DNA from: Pseudomonadota bacterium
Lineage (GTDB): Bacteria; Pseudomonadota; Alphaproteobacteria; Rhodospirillales; Rhodospirillaceae
Direction of reading: 5' to 3'
DNA: 5,629 nt
Assembly (NCBI GenBank): GCA_023396465.1
Contig: JAEWWF010000197.1
Coordinates: 1 to 5,629 of the forward strand
Shown here one piece after another: positions 1-5,629 of the stretch (its first letter is position 1; each line of letters opens with the position of its first letter). The position numbers and the translations under genes are program-made. The notes under the pieces were generated by a model. It did no database searches. It saw only the letters and a program-made list of their open reading frames with translations, and had not been told where the DNA came from.

Positions 1-51
1 CAACAGCGCCCCAATGATCTCCCATTCCTCGTCCGTCAGGTCGCCACGCAT
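1..51 (-). CDS. IS5-family transposase, N-terminal fragment (runs off the left edge)
   Basis: Reading leftward from an ATG at 51-49 gives 17 codons, MRGDLTDEEWEIIGALL, and the frame is still open at the window edge. The pattern RGDLTDEEWxxIxxLL is the usual opening of IS5-type DDE transposases with the DUF4096-like N-terminal domain, which helps bind the element's ends; the catalytic domain would lie outside the window. A GGAG ribosome-binding sequence lies 9 nt upstream of the ATG (64-61 on the minus strand), partly buried in a hairpin. Whether the full gene is intact cannot be judged. The short length limits certainty, but the match in both sequence and position near an element end is good. 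Confidence 0.65.
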   Translation of the reverse strand, partial: MRGDLTDEEWEIIGALL

Positions 52-53
52 GC

Positions 54-77
54 CACTGGTCTCCGCAAAGACCAGTG
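54..77 (-). promoter_or_regulatory. Perfect hairpin covering the transposase ribosome-binding site
   Basis: CACTGGTCT (54-62) and AGACCAGTG (69-77) are perfect inverted repeats, giving a 9-bp stem with a 6-nt loop. In the minus-strand transcript the hairpin ends 2 nt before the transposase ATG, and the GGAG Shine-Dalgarno sequence lies half in the loop and half in the 3' stem arm. Such structures are known in other insertion sequences (IS10 and IS50) to block transposase translation from transcripts that enter from outside. The same role here is an inference. Confidence 0.55.
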
Positions 78-110
78 TTGAATCACGCCCGCGCGAATTT
101 GGGAATCCCC

Positions 111-170
111 TTTGTCAACAGGGCCTACGACTCCGTGACCGCGTTCCTCACCGAACGCAACCTGATGTAA
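111..170 (+). pseudogene. C-terminal remnant of an unidentified gene cut by the insertion sequence
   Basis: The frame from 111 to the TAA at 168-170 reads FVNRAYDSVTAFLTERNLM. Seventeen of its 19 sense codons end in G or C, as in the intact genes of this window, which supports real coding. The frame continues leftward into the presumed insertion-sequence end (giving NLGIP before FVN) and meets a stop at 15-17, so no start or full gene is present. The product is not recognised from so short a tail. Its place directly upstream of the two TRAP permease genes makes a truncated substrate-binding protein gene (dctP) one possibility, but no diagnostic motif supports this. It could equally be a regulator or enzyme of the same pathway. 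Confidence 0.4.
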
Positions 171-180
171 CCGGTCCCGT

Positions 181-222
181 CGCCGCGGCGGCGCCTCCCC
201 CCTGGGCGGCACTGCCGCGGCG
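181..222 (+). terminator. GC-rich hairpin, possible terminator of the truncated upstream gene
   Basis: Two copies of an 11-base direct repeat, GCCGCGGCGGC, lie at 182-192 and 214-224. Because their core GCCGCGGC is self-complementary, 181-191 can pair with 212-222 (one G-U pair), with further G-C pairs at 193-195/208-210 inside. The structure starts 11 nt after the TAA at 170 and precedes the leader of the TRAP genes. There is no clear run of T after it, so it is not a standard intrinsic terminator, and in such GC-rich DNA chance hairpins are common. Confidence 0.3.
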
Positions 223-315
223 GCCGGCGCGTTACTTATCCCTAGCTCCCCCCGCGGCCCGGCCTAGCCGATGGCGCATTGACGGTTCGTGCCGGCCCCG
301 CCCGGCGCGTCGCGC

Positions 316-319
316 GAGG
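316..319 (+). promoter_or_regulatory. Ribosome-binding site that sets the dctQ start
   Basis: GAGG lies 9 nt before the ATG at 329. The reading frame is open far upstream (to 14), but that part crosses the insertion-sequence end and the upstream gene remnant and is Pro/Arg/Ala-rich without domain character. This modest Shine-Dalgarno sequence and the onset of normal coding bias favour the ATG at 329. Confidence 0.55.
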
Positions 320-328
320 TATTCCGTC

Positions 329-1006
329 ATGACCACACCCCCGAAAATCCGCCCCTCCGACCGCGACGCCTTCAAGGAGCTGTCGAACACCGACCCGGGC
401 GTGCAGCCTGTCGACCGCAGCGGCCAGGAAGGCCATCTGCGCTCCCTCCTCGACGTCCTGGTGGCCGAAGCCGGCAAGGTGGCGGCGTGGCTGGTGCTGG
501 TGGCGGCCATGATCAGCGTCTACGAGGTCATCGCCCGCTACCTGTTCCACAGCCCGACGTCCTGGGTCCATGAGACCACGGTGTTCCTGATCGCCGTCAT
601 CTTCGCCCTCGGCGGTCCGATCGCCATGGCCCGCGACAAGCATATCCGCGTGCGGCTGATCTACGACGCGGTGTCGCCCCGCACCCGGCGCTGGCTGGAC
701 GTGCTGAACGGCGTCATCACCTTCGTGTTCCTCGCCGGCATGACTTACGCCGCCTGGGTGATGTTCTACAAGGCCACCCACGCCCCCACCGGCGTCATCC
801 AGTTGGAGCGCTCCGGCACCTCGTGGAACCCGCCATTCCCGGCCTGGATCAAGACCGTCATCCTGATTTCCGTCAGCGTCATGCTGGCGCAGACCATCGT
901 CCACCTGTGGCAGGCACTGCGCGGCAAAGGAAACGGATACGACGACGAAACCGGCAACGGTAACGGCACCGGCAGCACCGCCGCACCGGCCCGCAAGGAG
1001 GGCTGA
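329..1006 (+). CDS. dctQ: TRAP transporter small permease (DctQ-type)
   Basis: This 225-residue protein is the small integral-membrane subunit of a tripartite ATP-independent periplasmic (TRAP) transporter. With the large permease it forms the membrane complex that takes substrate from a periplasmic binding protein, driven by an ion gradient. Four hydrophobic segments are visible at about residues 50-72, 83-101, 126-147 and 172-195, the standard DctQ topology. Family-like motifs are EVIARYLFHSPTSWVHE (66-82) and the segment GGPIAMARDKHIRVRL (95-110), followed by an RTRRWLD helix start. The polar N-terminal tail of about 45 residues and an Asn/Gly-rich C-terminal tail (about 199-217) make it longer than many DctQ proteins. 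It sits 4 nt before the large permease gene, so the two are surely co-expressed. Substrate cannot be read from DctQ; the following dgoD suggests a sugar acid. Confidence 0.9.
   Translation: MTTPPKIRPSDRDAFKELSNTDPGVQPVDRSGQEGHLRSLLDVLVAEAGKVAAWLVLVAAMISVYEVIARYLFHSPTSWVHETTVFLIAVIFALGGPIAMARDKHIRVRLIYDAVSPRTRRWLDVLNGVITFVFLAGMTYAAWVMFYKATHAPTGVIQLERSGTSWNPPFPAWIKTVILISVSVMLAQTIVHLWQALRGKGNGYDDETGNGNGTGSTAAPARKEG
995..1001 (+). promoter_or_regulatory. Strong ribosome-binding site of dctM
   Basis: AAGGAGG lies inside the last codons of dctQ, 9 nt before the ATG at 1011 and 12 nt before a second ATG at 1014. The spacing favours the first ATG. It is the best Shine-Dalgarno match among the genes of this cluster. 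Confidence 0.75.
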
Positions 1007-1010
1007 CATC

Positions 1011-2339
1011 ATGATGAACCTCGGCTTTTCCGCCATGGGCATCGAGCTTGGCACCTATGTCCTGGTGGGCAGCATCTTCCTGCTGCTGCTGACCGGCCTG
1101 CCGCTCGCCTTCGTCACCGGTCTTGTCGCCCTTGCCTTCACCTTCGGCTGGTTCGGCCCCATGGCCCTGCCGCTGGTGACCGCCCGCGTCTACGGCTTCA
1201 TCACCGAGTATTCGCTGGTCGCGGTGCCCATGTTCGTCTTCATGGCGAGCCTGCTCGACCGCTCCGGCATCGCCCGCGACCTGTTCAACGCCATGCGCAT
1301 CCTGGCCGGGCGTCTTCCCGGCGGCGTCGCCGTGCAAACCCTGGTGGTGGCCTTCTTCCTGGCCGCCATGTCGGGCATCATCGGCGGCGAGATCGTGCTG
1401 CTCGGCATCCTCGCCCTGCCGCAGATGCTGCGCCTCGGCTATGACCGCAACATCTCCATCGGCGTGGTATGCGCCGGCGGCTCGCTCGGCACCATGATGC
1501 CGCCGTCGATCGTGCTGATCATTTACGGCCTGATCGCCTCGGTCTCCATCGCCGACCTGTTCACCGCCGCCATCACCCCGGCGGTGCTGCTGATGCTGTC
1601 CTACATCGCCTATGTGCTGTTCCGCACCATCCGCAACCCCGACCTCGGCCCGCCGCTCAGCGCCGAGGAAGCGCACATGCCGTTCTCGGAAAAGCTGAAG
1701 GCGTTCCGCGCCATCATCCTGCCGGGCAGGATCGCCTTCCTGGTGCTCGGTACCATCTACGGCGGCGTCGCCTCGGTGACGGAAGCGGCCGCCATGGGCG
1801 TCGCCGGCGTGTTCGCCGCCACCATCGTGCGGCGCGAGCTGTCCTTCGCCCTGGTGCGCGAGTCGGTGGTGCAGACCATCAACACCTGCGGCATGATCAT
1901 CTGGATCGGCATCGGTGCCGCCGCGCTGGTGGGCGTCTACAACCTGATGGGCGGCAACGCCTTCGTCTCCAGCACCATCCTCGGCATCGACGCGCCGCCG
2001 GTGGTCATCATCATGGTGATGATGCTGATCCTGCTGGTGCTCGGCCTGTTCCTGGACTGGATCGGCATTGCCATGCTGGCGCTGCCCATCTTCGTGCCCA
2101 TCGTCGTCAAGCTGGGCTATGACCCGATCTGGTTCGGCATCCTGTTCGCCGTCAACATGCAGGTCAGCTTCCTCAGCCCGCCGTTCGGCCCCGCCGCCTT
2201 CTACCTGAAGGGCGTGGCGCCGCCGGACATCACCCTCAAGCACATCTATGCCTCGGTGGCGCCGTTCATCGTCTTGCAGTTGCTGGTCCTGGCCGCGCTG
2301 CTGTTCTACCCGCCGCTTGCCATGTGGATGCTGGACTAG
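1011..2339 (+). CDS. dctM: TRAP transporter large permease (DctM-type)
   Basis: This 442-residue protein is the large membrane subunit of the TRAP transporter and forms the transport path. Its length is typical of stand-alone DctM proteins, so it is not a QM fusion. It is almost wholly hydrophobic, with about a dozen membrane segments and re-entrant hairpins. Recognisable DctM motifs are [18 protein letters not shown] (156-173), [12 protein letters not shown] (252-263) and the C-terminal [17 protein letters not shown] (389-405). A polar loop at about 206-236 separates the two halves. The first hairpin reads [12 protein letters not shown] (121-132), with an acidic residue (E127) in a mostly apolar stretch. 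The gene follows dctQ by 4 nt, and its TAG stop overlaps the ribosome-binding site of dgoD. That link to a galactonate dehydratase suggests an aldonate substrate; this is inference from context only. Confidence 0.93.
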   Translation: MMNLGFSAMGIELGTYVLVGSIFLLLLTGLPLAFVTGLVALAFTFGWFGPMALPLVTARVYGFITEYSLVAVPMFVFMASLLDRSGIARDLFNAMRILAGRLPGGVAVQTLVVAFFLAAMSGIIGGEIVLLGILALPQMLRLGYDRNISIGVVCAGGSLGTMMPPSIVLIIYGLIASVSIADLFTAAITPAVLLMLSYIAYVLFRTIRNPDLGPPLSAEEAHMPFSEKLKAFRAIILPGRIAFLVLGTIYGGVASVTEAAAMGVAGVFAATIVRRELSFALVRESVVQTINTCGMIIWIGIGAAALVGVYNLMGGNAFVSSTILGIDAPPVVIIMVMMLILLVLGLFLDWIGIAMLALPIFVPIVVKLGYDPIWFGILFAVNMQVSFLSPPFGPAAFYLKGVAPPDITLKHIYASVAPFIVLQLLVLAALLFYPPLAMWMLD

Positions 2340-2342
2340 GAG
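2338..2342 (+). promoter_or_regulatory. Ribosome-binding site of dgoD overlapping the dctM stop codon
   Basis: AGGAG begins at the second base of the dctM TAG stop (2337-2339) and lies 8 nt before the dgoD ATG at 2351. It decides the start: the frame is open upstream to an ATG at 2324 inside dctM, but only the 2351 start has this site and gives the normal family N-terminus MKITK. Confidence 0.75.
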
Positions 2343-2350
2343 TCGCCATC

Positions 2351-3499
2351 ATGAAGATCACCAAGCTGACCACCTGGCAGGTGCCGCCGCGCTGGCTGTT
2401 CCTGAAGATCGAGACCGACGCCGGCATCAGCGGCTGGGGCGAGCCGGTCATCGAGGGCCGCGCCGCTACCGTCGAGGCGGCAGTGGCGGAATTCGCCGAC
2501 ACCCTGATCGGCAAGGACCCACGCCGCATCGAGGACATCTGGCAGACCCTCTACCGCGGCGGCTTCTACCGCGGCGGGCCGATCCTGATGAGCGCCATCG
2601 CCGGCATCGACCAGGCGCTGTGGGACATCAAGGGCAAGGCGCTCGGCGTGCCGGTGCATGAGCTGCTGGGCGGCCGGGTGCGCGACCGCATGCGCATGTA
2701 TTGCTGGCTCGGCGGTGACCGGCCGGGCGACATCGGCCGGCAGGCGAAGGAGGTGGTGGCCAGGGGCTTCACCGCCTTCAAGATGAACGGCACGCCGGAA
2801 ATGCAGATCGTCGACAGCCACCGCAAGGTCGAGGACGCCGTCGCCCGCGTGGCGGAAGCGCGCGAGGCGGTCGGCCCCGACGTCGGCATCGCCATCGACT
2901 TCCACGGCCGCGTCCATCGCCCCATGGCCAAGGTTCTGCTGCGCGAGCTGGAGCCCTACCACCCGCTGTTCGTCGAGGAGCCGGTGCTGCCCGAGCATCT
3001 GCACTGCCTGCCGCAGATCACCAGCGGCCTCGGCTATCCCATCGCCACCGGCGAACGGCTGTTCAGCCGCTACGACTTCCGCCCGGTGCTGGAGGCGCGC
3101 TGTGTCGACATCGTGCAGCCCGACCTGTCCCACTGCGGCGGCCTGACCGAGGGGCGCAAGATCGCCACCCTGGCGGAAACCTACGACGTCGCCCTCGCCC
3201 CCCACTGCCCGCTCGGCCCGCTGACGCTGGCCGTATCGCTGCACCTGGACGCCGTGTCGCACAATGCGTTCATTCAGGAGCAGAGCATGGGCATCCACTA
3301 CAACACCGGCAACGACGTGCTCGACTATCTGGTCGACCCGGCGCCGCTGGCCATCGTGGATGGCTACACCGCCATCCCGACCGGCCCCGGCCTCGGCGTC
3401 GAGATCAACGAGGACTTCGTGATCGAGCGCGCCCGCGAAGGCCACCGCTGGCGGAACCCCGTGTGGCGCCATGACGACGGGAGCATAGCCGAATGGTAG
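2351..3499 (+). CDS. dgoD: D-galactonate dehydratase, enolase superfamily
   Basis: This cytoplasmic enzyme should convert D-galactonate to 2-dehydro-3-deoxy-D-galactonate and water, the entry step of galactonate breakdown before a kinase and aldolase (not in this window). At 382 residues from the ATG at 2351 it has the length of E. coli DgoD and matches it without evident gaps as I recall that sequence. The N-terminal capping domain contains [10 protein letters not shown] (29-38) and [20 protein letters not shown] (72-91). The barrel carries the expected catalytic set at family numbering: metal ligands D183, E209 and E235, base H185 (in DFHGR), acid H285 (in APHCPLG) and E310 (in [10 protein letters not shown]). 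The C-terminus reads [15 protein letters not shown], also as in DgoD. The gene is 11 nt behind dctM and overlaps the next gene by 7 nt. A related aldonate as true substrate is possible but less likely. Confidence 0.95.
   Translation: MKITKLTTWQVPPRWLFLKIETDAGISGWGEPVIEGRAATVEAAVAEFADTLIGKDPRRIEDIWQTLYRGGFYRGGPILMSAIAGIDQALWDIKGKALGVPVHELLGGRVRDRMRMYCWLGGDRPGDIGRQAKEVVARGFTAFKMNGTPEMQIVDSHRKVEDAVARVAEAREAVGPDVGIAIDFHGRVHRPMAKVLLRELEPYHPLFVEEPVLPEHLHCLPQITSGLGYPIATGERLFSRYDFRPVLEARCVDIVQPDLSHCGGLTEGRKIATLAETYDVALAPHCPLGPLTLAVSLHLDAVSHNAFIQEQSMGIHYNTGNDVLDYLVDPAPLAIVDGYTAIPTGPGLGVEINEDFVIERAREGHRWRNPVWRHDDGSIAEW
3479..3483 (+). promoter_or_regulatory. Ribosome-binding site of the IlvD/Edd gene inside the dgoD end
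   Basis: GGGAG lies within the last codons of dgoD, 9 nt before the ATG at 3493. This start overlaps the dgoD stop (ATGGTAG, 3493-3499) and suggests coupled translation. No other ATG in frame fits before the conserved domain begins. Confidence 0.65.
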
Positions 3500-5629
3500 A
3501 AGACCAACGGGGCCATAACGAACCCATCACCATCCGCGAACGGGCGAACCCCTACCGTGACTGCATCCAGGGCCTTGCCAACGAGCCCATCACGGTGGTC
3601 CGCCTGCTGGAGGACGCCCGCAAGGAACTGCCGCCGTCGAGCCCGCTGGCGAACCTGCCGGGCGTGACGGTGAAGGAGGTGGTGCAGCGGCTGGTCGCCA
3701 ACCGGCCGCGCATCGCCATCATCGCCGGCTCGCCCGATCATCCGGCCCACCTGCTCGACCGCGCCCATACCCTCATGGCGGCGGCGCGGGTGTGGCAGAA
3801 CGGCGGCGTGCCGTTCGCCTTCGCCGTTCCCGTCATCTGCGACGGCACGGCGCAGAACAACATCGGCCAGAGCTACAGCCTGGCGTCGCGCAACGACACG
3901 GCGCGGGCGGTGAACATCACCTTCGAGGGCCACAGCTACCACGCCGCCTATGTGCTGGCCGGCTGCGACAAGAGCCCGAGCGCCATCCTCTCCGGCCTCG
4001 CCGCCGCCGAGGTCGCCCGCCGCCATCGCGGCGATCAGGCGCCGGTGTGGGCGGTGTTCGCGCCCGAGCATGTCCTCAAGGGCGGCAAAATCCCCGGCGA
4101 CACCCGCACCGACCTGGAAGCCCTGGCCCGCGCCGCCCGCGATGCCGGCCATGGCGAACTGGCGGAGGACATCGAGGACAACCTCAAGTACATCCTGCAA
4201 TGCTCGTCCGACGAGGCCTTTGCCGGTCAGCTGAAGCGCGCCCGCAACCTCGACCTCATCGACCTCGACACCGAACGCCGGCTTCTGAATGCCCTGGCGG
4301 AACACACCTGCGACAGCCACGGCGGCATCTGCGCCTTCAACGGCACCGGCAATTCGTCCCGCACCATGCTCGCCGCCTTCGGCCTGACGCCGCCGGAGCT
4401 GGAGTTGCTGACCACCCTGCCCGGCGACCGGGTGGTGGCGCAGGGGATGGACGGCCTGTTCGCCCTGCTCAACAAGCCGGAGTTCAGCGTCTGCAACCTG
4501 CTGCGGGCCAACTTCGCCAATGTGGTGCGCATCCACAACGCCACCGGCTCGTCCAGCAACATGCTGCTGCACCTGCCCTGCATCATGCGCCACGCCGGCT
4601 TCGACGTGACCATCGACGACTACCGCGCCATCCGTGACGCGACGCCGGTGCCGGAGGTCTTCGCCCACAGCCTGACCGAGAACCGCGACACCTTCGTGCT
4701 GGCGCAGCAGTTCCTGGCCGGGCAGCATCGCGGCATGGAAAGCCTCTATCGCGTGCTCAGCGACCTCGGCATCCCCATGGACCTGGACGCGCCGACCGTC
4801 ACCGGCACCACTTGGCGCGACCGCACCGCCGGCCTGACCAGCCCGGTGGACCCGGGGCTGGGAGAGGCGGCGGTGATCCGCACGGTGCCGGTGCGCAAGA
4901 TGTCGGGCGTCGAGGTGCTGACCGGCAGCTTCTTCCACACCTGCGTCGTCAAGGTCTCGGGCATGTCGGACGCGCAATACGCCCACTTCGACGACCATGT
5001 CTTCGTCGTGCGCTATTACGAGAACGAACACGTCTGCAACGCCGACTTCGCCTCGAAAGACCTGCTCGACCGCCTGCGGGCGACCGAGGGGGTGGACGAC
5101 GCCCTGATCGCCGCCGTGGTGGCCCGCAACGGCGGCAGCGGCAGCGGCGGCGACGTCTCGGCCGCCGACTTCCGGGCGCTGCTGGAGGCGCACCGGCTGT
5201 CCTTCGCCTTCCTCATCGCCGGCCAGGGGCCCATGGCCTACGGCATGCCGGAGATGTTTTCGCCCAGCCAGAACCTGCGCCATCACCGGGTGCTGGAGGC
5301 ATCGTCGATCCTGATGACCGACGGCCGCTATTCCGGCGTCACCAAGGGCGCCTGCATCGGCCATGTGACGCCGGAAGCCTTCGACGGCGGCGGCATCGGC
5401 TTCCTGCGCGACGGCGACATCCTGCGCCTGAAGCTGACGCAGCGGCGCATCGACCTGCTCGACCGCGCCGCCTTCCTGGCCGGGCGGGAGGAGGTGGTCA
5501 GCCCCTTCGACGATCCCGACCGCCGCCGCCTGCACGACGAGCGCATGGCGCGCATGGAGCGCCGCCGCTTCGACATCGCCGCCTGCAACGTGATGGATCT
5601 GGTGTCCGATGCCTCGCGCGGGGTGGTGC
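3493..5629 (+). CDS. Divergent IlvD/Edd-family dehydratase, probably for a sugar acid (3' end cut by window edge)
   Basis: The frame is open without a stop from 3493 to the window edge, giving 712 residues. The family uses an iron-sulfur cluster and Mg2+ to dehydrate dihydroxy or sugar acids to 2-keto-3-deoxy products. Family motifs, in order: [10 protein letters not shown] with C116, [11 protein letters not shown] with C158-D159-K160, [15 protein letters not shown] with C280, [13 protein letters not shown] (350-362), TVTGTT (435-440), [10 protein letters not shown] with E587, and [15 protein letters not shown] with S614. C116, C158 and C280 are the likely cluster ligands, D159, K160 and E587 likely metal-site residues, and S614 the likely catalytic base. 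The motif style (CDG, GACIGH) resembles the YjhG/YagF D-xylonate dehydratase branch rather than biosynthetic IlvD. It is longer than YjhG (about 655 residues), with apparent extra segments near 195-265 and 508-560, the latter holding a GGSGSGG linker (547-553). The substrate is unknown; it overlaps dgoD by 7 nt. Probably only a few dozen residues are missing. Confidence 0.88.
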   Translation, partial: MVEDQRGHNEPITIRERANPYRDCIQGLANEPITVVRLLEDARKELPPSSPLANLPGVTVKEVVQRLVANRPRIAIIAGSPDHPAHLLDRAHTLMAAARVWQNGGVPFAFAVPVICDGTAQNNIGQSYSLASRNDTARAVNITFEGHSYHAAYVLAGCDKSPSAILSGLAAAEVARRHRGDQAPVWAVFAPEHVLKGGKIPGDTRTDLEALARAARDAGHGELAEDIEDNLKYILQCSSDEAFAGQLKRARNLDLIDLDTERRLLNALAEHTCDSHGGICAFNGTGNSSRTMLAAFGLTPPELELLTTLPGDRVVAQGMDGLFALLNKPEFSVCNLLRANFANVVRIHNATGSSSNMLLHLPCIMRHAGFDVTIDDYRAIRDATPVPEVFAHSLTENRDTFVLAQQFLAGQHRGMESLYRVLSDLGIPMDLDAPTVTGTTWRDRTAGLTSPVDPGLGEAAVIRTVPVRKMSGVEVLTGSFFHTCVVKVSGMSDAQYAHFDDHVFVVRYYENEHVCNADFASKDLLDRLRATEGVDDALIAAVVARNGGSGSGGDVSAADFRALLEAHRLSFAFLIAGQGPMAYGMPEMFSPSQNLRHHRVLEASSILMTDGRYSGVTKGACIGHVTPEAFDGGGIGFLRDGDILRLKLTQRRIDLLDRAAFLAGREEVVSPFDDPDRRRLHDERMARMERRRFDIAACNVMDLVSDASRGVV

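Larger units (their letters stand above)
1..110 (-). mobile_element. End of an IS5-like insertion sequence (partial)
   Basis: This stretch appears to be the transposase-proximal end of an insertion sequence that continues past the left edge. Seen: a minus-strand start of an IS5-type transposase (1-51), a short leader, and a candidate terminal segment at about 91-110 which, read outward to inward on the minus strand, begins GGGATTCCCAAATTCGCGCG. Base use shifts at about 110: to the right, plus-strand sequence has strong G/C third-position bias up to a stop at 170. The exact boundary and target duplication cannot be fixed because the other end is outside the window. The family call rests on the 17 visible residues of transposase, so the subgroup is not assigned. 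Confidence 0.6.

Noticed and set aside
279..284. TTGACG as a -35 promoter element for dctQ
   Set aside because: No acceptable -10 sequence is found 16-18 bases downstream (the region is CCGGCG-like), so a sigma-70-type promoter cannot be supported.
14..328. An N-terminal extension of dctQ by 105 residues
   Set aside because: It crosses the insertion-sequence end and the upstream gene remnant in another frame, is Pro/Arg/Ala-rich, and has no family similarity. The ATG at 329 has a Shine-Dalgarno sequence and normal coding bias after it.
879..2243. A 454-codon minus-strand open frame opposite dctM
   Set aside because: It has the same shadow composition (His, Asp, Gln, Gly repeats) and lies fully across the well-supported DctM gene.
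2336..3472. A 378-codon minus-strand open frame opposite dgoD
   Set aside because: The plus strand encodes a full-length DgoD with all catalytic residues; the antisense product shows no recognisable fold or motif.
5131..5151. Gly/Ser codon run in the IlvD/Edd gene as a possible frameshift or fusion joint
   Set aside because: The frame stays open with the same codon bias on both sides, and conserved family motifs continue after it (E587, S614), so it is better read as a loop within one protein.
3364..5535. A 723-codon open frame on the minus strand opposite dgoD and the IlvD/Edd gene
   Set aside because: It is a mirror of high G/C third positions in the plus-strand gene. Its product is rich in His, Gln, Gly, Ala and Arg without domain character, while the plus strand has clear family motifs throughout.

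Overview
The window is GC-rich, and its genes have mostly G or C at third codon positions. That base use, together with a TRAP transporter next to sugar-acid dehydratases, suggests a proteobacterium, probably an alphaproteobacterium of the Azospirillum/Rhodospirillales kind. This placement is an inference from style and gene content; no marker gene is present.

Left edge (1-328): bases 1 to about 110 look like the end of an insertion sequence running off the left side. It carries the first 17 codons of an IS5-like transposase on the minus strand, with a perfect hairpin just in front of its start codon. The element abuts about 20 codons of good coding sequence on the plus strand ending in TAA at 170, probably the last remnant of a gene cut by the insertion. 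A GC-rich hairpin and a short leader with no convincing promoter follow.

Right of this lies a tight plus-strand gene cluster: a TRAP small permease (dctQ-type, 329-1006), a TRAP large permease (dctM-type, 1011-2339), a D-galactonate dehydratase of the enolase superfamily (dgoD, 2351-3499), and a large divergent IlvD/Edd-family dehydratase (3493 to beyond the right edge). Gaps are 4 nt, 11 nt and a 7-nt overlap, and each gene has its own Shine-Dalgarno sequence, so they are probably one operon.

The cluster reads as a sugar-acid uptake and breakdown module. The TRAP permeases would import an aldonate using an ion gradient. DgoD would dehydrate D-galactonate to 2-keto-3-deoxy-galactonate. The IlvD/Edd protein would dehydrate a second, unidentified sugar acid or the same one. 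No TRAP substrate-binding protein (DctP) is visible. It may lie outside the window, or it may be the gene destroyed by the insertion sequence.

The most interesting points are the unusual IlvD/Edd protein (no cysteine at the usual first iron-sulfur position, apparent insertions, at least 712 residues), its pairing with an unrelated dehydratase, and the insertion-sequence junction. No CRISPR array, RNA gene or clearly novel system is seen.
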